Shown here in pieces: positions 47,801 through 60,054 of a stretch of DNA of 64,000 bases. The stretch comes from Epiperipatus broadwayi (taxonomy: Eukaryota > Onychophora > Udeonychophora > Euonychophora > Peripatidae): positions 3,417,738-3,481,737 of the forward strand of contig JAQFVV010006200.1 of assembly GCA_028023455.1 (NCBI GenBank), in the 5' to 3' direction. The notes beneath the pieces are model-generated. The model searched no databases. It was not told where the DNA came from and saw only the letters and a program-made list of their open reading frames with translations. Made by a program: the position numbers and the translations under genes. Within the stretch, counting starts at the first letter, position 1. Each line of letters begins with the position of its first letter.

Positions 47801-48430
47801 ATTTTTTTGAGTGAATTTTTCATTGTGTTTTATCCTACAGCTAAAAATATTTAGAAATCTATTTGCTCCCAATAATTGAATAGCTGCCTGTCTGAAGAAA
47901 TTCTAAGTTTGTTTATAAAATTGTCAGCTTTTTGAAGTATTTCCAAATTTTACCCATAATTGAGTCCCCAAATCTTTGGTATGATAAGTGAATACCTACC
48001 TCTATGACAATAGTATGATATAGTGAACTAACCATTATATTATGATGTCATATAGAAATGGATTTTATTTTTAATTAAATGAAACATTTCCATTATATAA
48101 TTTATTTAATTAAAAACCACAATCTTATATTACACATATATTTTTATCTACTGTCTAAAGTGAATGTTAAAAAATAACAATTTCCAAATAGCAGTTTAAT
48201 AATGGCTTTAGAAACATTTCTGTAATACTGTATAACTGAAACACAGGCTTGTTATATACCTGTGGCTATATATATATGTAATATAGGGTATATGAGCACA
48301 GACTTTCACACCACCCACCTCTCTCCACTCTATCTAATAACACTGATACACCTAAACACATATATACTGTATATAAAATTAATAATCTGAATTTATTTTG
48401 AGTATTTGCATAAGAAAAGAATATATTAAA
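44891..48430. other. AT-rich spacer
   Basis: No gene can be defended. A 122-codon minus-strand frame at 47095-47463 is hydrophobic, AT-biased and featureless. Sequence near 45230-45560 and 46930-47100 is less AT-rich and may be old coding or transposon sequence, but I could not assign a family. Confidence 0.45.
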
Positions 48431-48439
48431 GGGACATTA

Positions 48440-48730
48440 TTATGAATAGTGTAAAAGAGGATAGAAACATTGATTAGAGAACAAGAAATAGAATTGTAGA
48501 AAATGAATGTAAATTAAAAATAGGATTAAATTATGCAAGAATATGTTATATCAACACTAGAGGGATTTTATTATTTCATCTATGGACAAGATTTGAATAT
48601 CAAAGGGAGAAATAGAAAAAAGATTTTTGATTTTAGATGTTGCTCATGTGGAAATAGTAGAGAAGCAATTGAATATTTATTTTTGAAGTGTACAATAATG
48701 AAAAAAAATCAGAATAAATTATATAGGTAA
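48440..48730 (+). pseudogene. LINE C-terminal zinc-finger fragment
   Basis: The frame ending at 48730 reads LNIKGRNRKKIFDFRCCSCG then NSREAIEYLFLKCTIMKKNQ. The C-x2-C...(Y for H)LFLKC pattern is the C-terminal finger found after the reverse transcriptase in several non-LTR families, like CKLCKEDMQNIRHLLIKC in the 35.7-38.3-kb element. The histidine is lost. Only this tail piece remains. Confidence 0.5.
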
Positions 48731-48812
48731 TCAATAAAAAATAGTCATACATCATATGAATTCAAGCTTAAAAAAGAAATGGGTCGAGTGATATATGACT
48801 ATTTTTTATTGA
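48731..48812. repeat. 19-bp perfect inverted repeat
   Basis: TCAATAAAAAATAGTCATA at 48731-48749 pairs exactly with 48794-48812 around a 44-base loop. It starts immediately after the LINE tail fragment and may be the edge of a small inserted element. Confidence 0.8.
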
Positions 48813-49046
48813 CTATTTATAGTCTTTTCTTTAAGTCAAGTGATGTTATATTGCTAAGTCAACTAATATATGGTTTGGCTGAAGATCTCTCAGCCCCAGA
48901 TAGCTATTTGCATTAGATAGCTGGGTTTGAAGACATTTAAGTGTCTGAAAAATTCAGATTTTCTACTCGATGGTTAACTCTTAGATAAATGATAGCTTTG
49001 GGTTGGTATTTTTAGATCTAATGTTTAAAACTATCCTAGTGCCTCA

Positions 49047-49070
49047 CTGAGGAATGCCAAAGCGTGAAAC
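49047..49070 (+). ncRNA. Second hammerhead-like core
   Basis: CTGAGGA (fits CUGANGA), then ATGC/GCGT paired around loop CAAA with one G-U pair, then GAAAC. A stem III and a cleavage triplet could not be placed convincingly, so this is only a core resemblance. It lies 3' of the LINE tail fragment at 48.5-48.7 kb. Confidence 0.25.
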
Positions 49071-49099
49071 TATTGATCTGGGATTTGAGTGTGGTTTCT

Positions 49100-52000
49100 G
49101 ATAGCGATATTTTAAATGCTTTCTCTTGCTAAGCATTTATCACAAAGCTTGTTAAGCAACTAGCAAATCTCTTTGTTTAAATTATATAGGAATTGGGGAA
49201 TGAAAGAAGGGAAAGAGATTTGGGGGTATTTTGTTTAGAGCTTTATGATGAAAATGTGAGAGTATAATATTGGAACTAACAAAATAGCTTATGTCAGAAT
49301 GGGATGAGTTGCAGGGAGTATGATTTGGAGATTGAAAGAAAATAAAAGGAGAGATGGGAAATATGTTTGTAATAATATAAAAAGATGCCTCTGAGTATAG
49401 TTTATGCATAAAAACTTTTAGCTTAGGCTAAGGAGAAGTCATTTTACATATCACATTCTCCCTTTTCCTACATGATCTGTTGCTAGCTAAATGATTCATT
49501 AAGATAATCAAATAGATGGTTCTTTAGAAAATCATATTACATTCATACACTGGAAATGAGAATTAGAGCTTTGGCTAAGCTTCATTCAGCAGACAGCTTT
49601 GCTGAATGAATTATATCTATACATTATCTGAAATGAAGATTATTAAAATCTGTTTATGATGGCTGTAAAAATAATGTGCAAGATAACTCATTATTAATCT
49701 AATATTGCTTTGATGTTAATAGATGTCACTACCTTACAATGCAAAAAGAAACTGGTGGAAATTGTGACATTATAGCTTTTATAAGTAGTCTTACTTTCCT
49801 TAAACATGAAAAATAGAATCTTTTCAAATTCTTCAATAGAAATGTATTCACCTGCCATTTTTATGATTTGGGTTTGAATTGTTTCTGAGTAAACTTTATT
49901 TAGTGTAGCTGTCCCATAACCAATCAAATTAAACATCTTATATAAATTGGTAAATGGTTATTTAGCTATTCTGAGCTAGAGAATAAAACAAGAGTGAAAA
50001 ATCACTTCTTATTACTTGGAAATTGACTAGCTTAATAAGTAATGTCTACAACTTTACTTCCTCAGTATGAAATATGTCAGAAAAGTTGTTGCCCTTAAGT
50101 GGGCTATTTAAAGGTTTTACCATAGCTATGTGATATGACAAAGCCTATGAAATATTTTAAGTAGTCAAATAAAGAAACAAGTATAAATTTAAGGGATAAG
50201 ATCATCATTAGCCATTTCTGGAAGACACATTTTTAAGAATTTATTTACAACATAAATATTAAAAAGCCATTCTGAAACTTGTATAGTAAAACTAACAAAT
50301 AATAAAATGTTTTTTTTATGTTTTGCATTAGTTTTTATACCTATAGATAGCATTAAGCTAAATCCAATCTGAATGTTATTTAATCTTAACATGTGTAGGC
50401 AACTACAACATTTAAAATGTTAAGGCAATAAATCCAGATAATTATACTTTCAAAATTGTACAATGATTATCTTCAATTGTTGAAGGTTTTATATAACAAT
50501 CATATAGGAAATAGTTTTCTTAATATACTACACAAATACTAATTATTTGCCAAAAGATAGACCATAATTCAAACTACTTGTGGTCTTTCTATAATATGCT
50601 GTTTTCTTAATGGAATTCTGTTTATTTTTAAAAATACTTAACACTTTTAAAAAATTCCATTTAAACTTTCCCCTTTTAACACATGCACAAATATTTGCGC
50701 ACACATGTATACTGAACATGATTAAGGAAACTAAGAAATTTACTGCAAATTAATAATTAATATTTCAAAAAAAAAACAGCATCTAAATTTTCTTAACCAA
50801 AACTCATTTAAGATAAAACCTATTTCATACTAGCTTTCCTTAAGCTTAATACATTAAATTCTAATTTCAAATAGATATTAAATGAATTATCTGATACTTT
50901 AGTAACTACTATTTTAAATGCATTTTAATACAGATTAATAAATAATATTTTAATAAATAGCAAAGCAAACTATTTAATACAAACAATCCATTTTAAACTA
51001 ACTTTTATCCAAGTTTAACTTATCAACTTCAGATTTTAAGAAATTATTAAATCAATTAATTGATATTCTTTTAGCAATTATTCAAATATATTTAACAAAT
51101 ATGTTTTATTAATACTTTAGAGTGTATAGTTAAATTTTTAAATAGCTTAAAAATAGTACACTTTATTTATTTCAGGGTTATATTTATTTAAGTAAAAAAT
51201 TCTTAAAGTACTTTCTATTATATTTAATCCCTCATGGGTTAAATACAAGGTCACAATATATATATATATCAGTAATGAAGAGTGCCTTTTTTAGGAACGG
51301 AAGCACACTTCTTTTTTTATAATGTTTTTATTTCATTTCCCACAAAATTTTTTATGTAATAGCACCTAATATATATATATACATTTAAAAAAATCTGAAA
51401 CTCTTATCTGTAAATCAGAGAATATATTATCAATATATTTTCATTTTACAAATCCTTTTAACATTCTTAAAAGTTTCAACTGTAAATTGGATCTTGGCAT
51501 TGTTTGAACTTTTTATAATCAACTGTTGGTAAAAAAAATTGAAAGTCAACAGTAATTCCATACAAAAAATAATGAATTTGAATTGGTCATTCTAATCACA
51601 CTGTGATTAGTTTGAATGTAGATAATACATTATCAATATATTTTTATCTTCCAAATCTTTTTAACATTCTTAAAAGTTTTAACTGTAAATTAGATCTTAG
51701 CATTGTTTGAACTTCTTATAATTAACCGAGAATGCGTTAGTTAAATTCATTCTTTACGTATATAAAAACAATTCAACTGGTGGTAAAAAAATTTAAAGTG
51801 AATTTTTTAAATTGAATTTAATTAAAGCTTTTGAAATTTTAATAAAATTTTCTATGGAATCACTCATTTCATTCAATACATGGATGTTTCATATATATAT
51901 ATCTTAACTCCTATAAGAATCACTTGTTATGGGTGTTTGTCATTTACAGTTACTCACTGGTAACTTGAAAGATATGTTATAACTGACTAATCAATATAGT

Positions 52001-53200
52001 ATTATAAAAAATCTTAATATAGAATGAGCAAAAAAAAAATATTCAGAAGATTTCACTTTAATAATACAACATGAGTGGCAAATACTATCTTTGGTCACTA
52101 AAAGAGAGAGAGAGAACTTTATTAGCTAAAATCTTATGCAAAATATAGGAGAAACATTGCAGGCTCAATAATTGAACATTAGATTTAAGTCTAATGCCAA
52201 CAATTATATTTCATTTACATTCATAGCATACTCTTCATGATTTATTAATAACACATTCAATATAAAATCACCTAAAATCACAAATGAAATATATTTATAA
52301 CAATAACAAAGAAAAAATGTATTAATGTACATATTATGAAAACAAAGAAGTTTTAAATAAATAATATCTGATTTAAATAATGTTAACTTCAGTTTTTCAA
52401 GATACTCAAAAAATAAACTTTAAACATTTACATTGGTTTTTTAATAGCGTAAATGTAATTTGTAATTTACATTCTGTATTTTGTATTAAAGTCATTCAAA
52501 AGTTCTATGAGATATAAACACCAAAAATGGCAGGTAAACTTTAATTGAGGGAACTTTAATTGTTGATTCCATCATTCTGCTACTCTGATAAACTGGGCAG
52601 CCTCTTTATAGAACAGTTTTAACCATTAGCTAAAATCCAGATAGGATTGATCACTCTTTTTTCAATCACTTAGTTTGTTTAATCACTAGAACATCTCAAA
52701 ACCTTTACCTAGATATAATAATGTTACTCCATTTCTTCAGTTATGATATATTATAGATAATCCTCTCAAAAACCCAAATTGCAAACAAAATAATTAAAAC
52801 AAAGCAGAAAAGATGTCTTGAAAACCATATTATTATAAGCCCATTAAACCATTTTAAAGCTTGAATGAACTTTAGCATGAACTGTAGACTGTTTTAACTC
52901 TTGCATAAACTTCAACATGATCCATTTAGTAGATTGTTTTAACGCTTAAATGAACTTTGGCATGATCTATTTTAAAGCATGTGTCATACACTCTAAAATG
53001 CACAATGTGACCAATATGATTCAGATTATCATGGTTAGATAGATTGAAGCAATACTAATTAGGTCTATGAACAACTTAAAATGAGCTGCTACTGCACAAT
53101 ATTCATAATCAAAAGCATGAACGCAGTATTGATGTAAAGCCAATGGATTGAGACTGCCTCCAATTAAAGGAGGTATTTGGTTGAAGCAACAGGTCACGAT
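49100..53200. other. AT-rich spacer with local duplications
   Basis: No gene can be defended. Blocks at about 51418-51524 and 51625-51725 are diverged copies (both have TTTAACATTCTTAAAAGTTT and a following GCATTGTTTGAACTT). About 52852-52972 carries three degenerate ~42-bp units (TTTTAA...GAACTTTAGCATGAAC). There is a short (AG)n tract near 52106-52116. Confidence 0.55.
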
Positions 53201-53700
53201 AGTGATCAATAACATCAAGACTTCCAATGCCTTGTTTGCTGGAAAGTTATCCTATTGGGACCTGTATGGGTTCATGCACAAAGATAAGATAGAAGAAGAA
53301 ACAAAACTCTAACTTGGTATATCAAGATTTGCAGGACTGACCAAGAGGCTAAAATTAGATCCTAATTTGGTAGACTTTCTGCGCAACGTCAACCTCAGAA
53401 TCCTTCCCACTAGATCATTTCTGAATTACAGGAAAGGGATTAAAATGGACATTATCTGCTCCCTCTGTAACAAAGCTGAAGATTTTGACCATATCATGGC
53501 AGATTGTGAATGATGGAATGCTATATGGAAGTGGTTTCAATTGCAGACTTCTGATGAGAACATGATGGCTATTGACATTCTCAAAGCAATCAAGAAAGCT
53601 GAATTCAGGATGATCAGACTTGCAACACAAGTGAACTTTGCTATATGGTCAGCCTGAAACATACAAATCTTTCAAGAGGGAACAGGGGATACAATTGAAG
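53200..53700 (+). pseudogene. LINE reverse transcriptase C-terminal fragment
   Basis: The plus strand reads, with two stops, LSYWDLYGFMHKDKIEEE, then RLKLDPNLVDFLRNVNLRIL, PTRSFLNYRKGIKMD, the finger CSLCNKAEDFDHIMADC (C-x2-C-x7-H-x4-C), an amber/opal-broken WNAIWKWFQLQ, and EFRMIRLATQVNFAIWSA. This is the zinc-finger tail that follows the polymerase in many non-LTR elements. It is better preserved than the 48.5-kb fragment and comes from another family. Its polymerase part is absent. Confidence 0.6.
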
Positions 53701-56700
53701 AGACACTTACCAAGAAAATTAAAGAATTTAAGAAAAAGGACAATAAGACATGCCAGCAATGGCTGGTGGACAAACCTGGTCCAGGGTCAAACTCACCAGG
53801 ACAATAGTAACTCAATAAATTACCTTAAAGAACCTATTGAACTTCTCCCAACTAAGGACTTTGATTAGGTTTATCTGTATTTCCCCAAGATAATAAAACT
53901 ATACAATTGAATTGCCAGTTATTGCTATTCCCATGCAGTCCCACAGTGTAATTGAAGAATTATGCATATTTGGACCAATGATGGAATGTTGGATTATGTG
54001 GGTTATCTTCCTTTTAATTAAGCTCATTTGTCTCAAATTATCAAAATAATTCAACTAACATGTCCCCAATTAGGGTCTTGAAATACATTTGCAGATTAAG
54101 TTAGTATACTCTCAACCACTGAATGAAAGACAGTGCCTAATGGGTACTCCAGGACTGCTAAGTGACGGAATGCAATCACAGCAGACCTGGAGGGACAAAA
54201 AAAACAACTTTATTTTTTACATTGTAAAGATTGCATTATGTTATATAATTAGAATTTTGGTTGAACATTAGTAACTTAGATACATTCGTACTGAAATGAT
54301 TTGTGACCCAGACATGCAGAAGTTGGATTAAAGTCCCTGCATGTCTGGACATATAATATATTTGTATAACTTCATTTGGGCCATATTGTTTGATCCTTGA
54401 GTATTCAATTTATGACAATCAGGATAAGCAATATAAAATTTACCTGGAAAATCCATTTGAAAATTCTGTAATGTGGCGGTAATCTGAGTGCATGGGGTCC
54501 TCTGGGTGGATGGAATGAGACTATACAGGTTTCCTTTCATGGTAGGGATTCCTCATGCAGACAGATGAAGCCATTATAATTGGCAATTGTTAACTAGCAA
54601 TGTAAGTCATCTAATTTTTTGACCATTGGCAATGAGGCACAAATAAAAGTCTTTTGAAACAAAGCATGAACGCTTTAACAAAACTACTACAGATTGCAAA
54701 AAAAAAAAACAATCCCATTTATTAGCATATTTATATAATGATTGTTGAAGAAGAATTTAGGATATGGATTTTTTTTTTGCCAGCTTATCTGTTCACGAAA
54801 TATAAAGAAGTAAAGATTCCAATCAGAGAATAGATTAGTGGCTTTTTAAAAGTTCGTTAGTTTTGTCGCTGTACCTATAATTAAATATGATTTTTTTTTA
54901 AAAAAGAAACTAGATTGGTTAGATACATCTAACTTTTAAATGCTAGTATATTATATATGACACAGTTTATGCTTATGGGAAATAGATGATATAGTGATTG
55001 TCATTGAATATTAAAACTGTCCATATTTTGCTATATTGTACAGAATACATTGGCAGTCTACTTGATTTCTATCTATTACTTTCTCTTTGATGGAGGACAT
55101 TAGCAAAATCATCATTTTAAACTTTTTATTTCTAGCCACTGCACTCTCTCAGGTGGAAATATTCAGCAAGACTATTTTTCAAGGTTTTATTACTTTTTTT
55201 ATTATTATTAAAATTAGAATAAAAATAATTGGAAGAATTTTTTCAAACTTAATCTACTCCTTCTATGGATTCAGAATGATATCAGTTCAGATGGATATTT
55301 AAAAAAAAGAATTTGCGTTAAAATAATTTCCAACTAACTTATTTAATATTTCTAATTCTCTAGCTCTGTAAATAGAATGGTCTTTTTTTTTTTATGGGTA
55401 CAAACATGTTTTTATCAAATAATGCAATCTATTTTTCAAATCTATTAACCCATCTGAATTCTTAAAATAAATTTTTGTCTGTACTAAGAACTGCTTTCAA
55501 TTAGTCATATATTTGTGCCTGTGTGTACAAAACTTGTCAGATAAATTATGCTAAAAATAAAGATATTTATCTATGATGAAATAGCTTATTTTTGTGATGG
55601 TTAGTTAAATAAGTCAATTTATTTTAATAATTTTTTTAAGAACAAATAAAGTTTAAAACAAACAAAAAATTGTTGGGAATAAATATTTATTATTGTGGTC
55701 TATTAGAGTTTATGTATATTAAATTTTTTTTAAAATGATAGTATAAGTAGTGCCTTGGTTATTAAAAGTAAATCCAATGTATATATATATTAATAAATCT
55801 GAATCAAGGCCAACAACCTATTTATTTCATGTACTGAACTTGATAGACAGTATGGAAAACCAAAAGCTAAAGACATCATCATTGCACATGGTTAGCACAT
55901 TTGTTTTAATGGGATTCAAACCTGACTGAAACTTAATTTTTTTTCCCATGTAGCTACCGATTTTCAACTTTTTAACTTGGTTTTTTTCTTTAAAATACTT
56001 CACAGATAGCTTGATTATTAGAAAGACATAAGTTGTCATTCTGTGTATAATTCTAAGCATTTTAAACTAGAAACTTATACAATCCTTATTTAATACTTTA
56101 CGAAAGATCATTTTTCTCAACATATGTTTTTTTTTTTTTAGTTTATTAATATAGTCAACATCATAACAATTATTCTAAGTTGAAACACATACACACACAC
56201 ATATATAGTCATGCATTCAAGTCCAAAAATGTTACTAAGATAAAAGCCAGATTCTCCAAAAAACCTTTTTTTTTTTTTTTAGTAATTGAACTTGTAAATA
56301 ACGCCCACTTTTTGTTATATCAATGTGCCAACATAAAAGGTGGATGTTATTTACATGTTCAGTTAAAAAATGATTCTCTGGCGGATATAATTCATGAAAT
56401 AGCTTAATAACACTTTCAGAAGAGAAGATTCCATAACTAAGTTTATATTAGCTTTACAAATTTGATAAGCCATAAAAATTATTTGTGTGCTCAAAAAAAT
56501 CATTAGAATTTTATCTGAATTAATATTTGAAACTGTAAGCCAGTTAGATTATAATATGATAACAAAAATTACCACTAATAAAAAAATGTCAGCCTTTTTG
56601 AATTTATTACTATATAACAAAGATTAGCAGTGATACAATAAAAGATGTGCATTATTTACTTGTGAATTATCCTAGAAATGTTTTCAGACTCTGTTTCATG

Positions 56701-56819
56701 AATAGAGTGTATATTATTAGTGTTACATATGATAAAAAAATCAAAACAGATGTCACATGACTTAATTTAATAAGGTTCGTAATAGTGTTACATATATATA
56801 TAATAAACATTATGTTATG
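53701..56819. other. AT-rich spacer
   Basis: No gene is supported. The stretch to ~54560 is less AT-rich and holds two hairpins: 54145-54195 (CTCCAGG.CTGCT against AGCAG.CCTGGAG) and a perfect 12-bp stem, 54308-54319 with 54337-54348 (CCAGACATGCAG). Beyond 54560 it is ordinary AT-rich sequence. Confidence 0.5.
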
Positions 56820-57210
56820 TTAGGAGTAATAAAAAGAGATTGAAAATGAAATACATGGTTGAGAGAGTAAACCAATGTTACTGACATTATTAGCCATTAA
56901 ATGTAATGTCCATGTTCAAACAGCCATAATAAAGTAGAGCTACAAGAGAGGTTCTAAAAAATCATATAAGTGGAGTTGGGTTGGACATATAACTAGAAGA
57001 GCTGATAATAAATGGACAGTTGGAATTTGTAAATAGAATTCCAAGTGATTATAAAAGACCTAGAAAGAGACCACATGTGAGATGGATGGATGAAATAAGG
57101 AAATATGATGGGTGATATGGAAAAGAGAAACTAGAGGTCACAGGAGATGGATTGAACTTGGGGAGACTTCATCCTGTAGTGGATCAATAATGGTTGAAAA
57201 GGATGATGAT
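56820..57210 (+). mobile_element. Old RTE 3' fragment
   Basis: A diverged copy of the last ~390 bp of the RTE element. Recognisable words are GTTACTGACATTAT, TGGAGTTGGGTTGGACATAT, AGACCTAGAAAGAGACCACA, TGAGATGGATGGATGAAATA and the terminal TGGTTGAAAAGGATGATGAT. An extra ~75 bp near 56890-56965 and several frame breaks separate it from the near-identical copies at 5.6 and 30 kb, so it belongs to an older wave. Confidence 0.85.
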
Positions 57211-58950
57211 AAATATATCACATGATAACATCCCAACATATCTGAATCATGAATCTTCTATATATATATATAATAAATTGAAAGTATGCTAGCCTTTCTC
57301 GCATGCTCAATTATAACAGAGGAAGCCAATCAGATTTTAAACAGATATCTATTACTTAGGTTGCCCATATACATTTAGTAGTGTTATTCATCTGGATTGC
57401 ACTTGCCATCAATTTGATAAAGAAAATTATATTTAAAAAAAAAAACCATTGTAGAGTTGCTGCCAGTAACAGCACATAGAAACAAGGTTAAAGAAGTTGG
57501 GATGAAAGTAAATGAGAAAATTATTTTCTCACTTACTATCATCCCCTTTCCTTTCTCACATTTTAATAATTTCTATTTTAGTTTTTATTTGATGAACCTA
57601 TAATATTGTTTCCATGCATTGTTGCTTTAAGTAACTTTACAATGTTCTTTTTTTAAAAAAGTCCTTATCCAGATAATAGGTATGATTGAATCAAAACATT
57701 GCCACATTGCTGTTAATTATATATTAGGTGAAGTCAGTTGATAAAACTTTTATATGTATATATACATGTTTAATTGACTAACCAATCAATTCTAAGCAAA
57801 AGACAAGCCAGCAATATTTTTTAAAAGAGGAACAAATAGTTTTACACTATATTTTTCCAAAAGGTATAAATCACGTTGGCTATAAATTATAAATCATATG
57901 CTTTATCACGTGATATCATTTATTAATAAAATACAGATATTTCATTCTCAAGTGTTTAGGGATTTACTTCTAAAAAAATCAATATCTTAAAATTTATTTA
58001 GGTTTTAAACTATTTTTCTATCTTTGTAGTGTTTGAATGTTAAAAATATCTTACAATATATTAGCAAAAAATTTTGAAAAAAAATCAAAAAGAAGATCGA
58101 TTGGTTAATTGCTTAGTTCATAAAAAGTTCAAACACTATAAATGGCTAAGCAGAGCTGGGACCTGATGACCCTTAACTCCAATGTCCATTACTCTACTAC
58201 TGCACCAAAACACAAAGAAAAAGTCTATAATTACTTATTATTTTTTTAAAAAAGGTTATTATTCCGGATTAATATCCAAATTATTTAATAGAATTTAATT
58301 TGCACACACACACATACTAATCCATATTTATATTTTGTTCAATACAAATTCCTTCGATTACAAAATTATGATGGAAGGTAGCTATTTCTTGTCTAAACAT
58401 TATCCTTAATAGATATAAGCCATTATTAATATATTTCTATGGTTCCATTTATAACTTCATAAAAAAGATTAATTGAATAAAGTAAAATTTAAAAAAGGAA
58501 ATGAAAGTTCAGCTTTTACTTTAAAAAGGAAAGATACAAAATTATTTAAGTAAAAGTTAGTTTAATAAATGATAAAACGAATTTTGAAAAAACATTAAGA
58601 GATTAGAAAAACAACTTGAAATAAATTAAAATCTCTGCTCCTGGGTATATCTATTTTAAAATATATTTTGTTTTGTCTTTAATTAAAGATAATTATGTCT
58701 TATCTATGAAATGTAAGGGATTGAGTAAAAAAAAAATTGTATGTTATGATTCAAAAATAAAGTTAATTATTTTTGAATTTTTTATGTTAATTAATAGAAT
58801 ATGAAGTAGATAATCCATGGACAATGGGAGAGTTGGAAATAAAAAAAAACCTTTTTTTTTTTAATAATGATTGTTCAGAAATATTACCAAAATCATCTTT
58901 TCCTTTATTTTTGCTGTAATATAATATATAAATCCAATTTATACAAATCA
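57211..58950. other. AT-rich spacer
   Basis: I see no gene. It contains a (CA)n-like word near 58300 and several homopolymer runs. Confidence 0.5.
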
Positions 58951-59040
58951 CTTTGAATACTTTTTAGCAAAAACCTTTTATTATACATAAATACACATAT
59001 ACCTACATTTCGACTGTCCTGCAGTCTTCTTCAGAGCTAT
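58940..59040 (-). mobile_element. Hammerhead-element relative, copy C
   Basis: One arm of the element seen at 40.4-40.6 kb. The minus strand reads CTCTGAAGAAGACTGCAGGA, then CAGTCGAAATGTAGGTATAT, later GGTTTTTGCTAAAAAGTATT. Stem II (GACTG/CAGTC) is unchanged; stem III ATGTA/TATGT still pairs using two G-U pairs; but the base at the cleavage position is G, which should block cleavage. Confidence 0.6.
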
Positions 59041-59459
59041 GATATAATGAATAAAATAAAATACATAACTATATAAATAATATAAAAAATGTAAACAAAA
59101 AAACCTAAAAACAAAATATACAACAAAACCTAATAAAACCTGAAAAAAATATAATTAAACCCAAATAAAGTAATCCAGTTAATATAAAATAAAATATACA
59201 ATACAAATAGAAAATAAATATAAATTATACATGTTTATTCCTTATTATATATTCAAGAACAACTATTAATCTAACCATATTATTCATTTTAATTATTTTT
59301 AATAATCTAATTACATCTATTCCTTATAAACTTAAACTTTATTTTATTAGCTCCATCTCAATAAAATATTTAATAATTTTATATTCATATAATTGTCATT
59401 TCTATAGTAATTCATTTATTAATATTCTTTTTAATTTTTAAAGCATATAATATATAATA
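59041..59459. other. AT-rich spacer
   Basis: Low-complexity A-rich sequence with no visible gene. Confidence 0.5.
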
Positions 59460-59716
59460 GAAAATTTTAAACTTTATTTAAACTTTTCAAATAAAAACTT
59501 GTAATAACACACAAATAAACAACACAAATTAGTGATGACCAATATTTTGAGTAGTATTATTTTCCACTCTTCTTCAGATGTTGCTGGTCTGCAACACCTG
59601 AAGAAGAGTGAAGAATACTACTATATGAAACGTGTAATTACTAACCTGTGTTGTCTATTTGTATGTTATTATAAATTGTTTGTATTTGAAAAGTTTAAAT
59701 AAAGTTTAAAATTTTC
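59460..59716. mobile_element. Inverted-repeat element with central hairpin
   Basis: Perfect 34-bp outer arms (59460-59493 and 59683-59716) and a perfect 13-bp central stem, CACTCTTCTTCAG (59565-59577) with 59598-59610, that also has an inner GTTGC/GCAAC pair. The right half carries CCTGAAGAAGAG and TGAAACGTGTAATTAC, words like those of the hammerhead-bearing repeats, but no clean ribozyme fold. Probably a related terminal-repeat pair of a Penelope-like element. Confidence 0.6.
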
Positions 59717-60054
59717 TATACATTCAACATTTACTCATAGATGATGAAAAAAGTCCAACATATTATCACAAGCAATATAATGAACATGATAATGAGCTTG
59801 TTAATAGAAAATAAAGAAAATGTGTAGAAAAAGGACTTAAAAAAATAAAGAGTTCAGAATGGTACTCTCTGACATTCCAGGGAGAATGTGGAGGTATAAA
59901 CACAGAATAAAAATCATAGAAAGTCAACCATATCAAGCATTCTCTCATACCCATCAATCATCAATATAAATAAGAAAACAATGGATACAAATGTTTGAGT
60001 GAGAAAATATATCAAAATATTCACCATCTTTTAATAATTTCTTACTGGCAGTAA

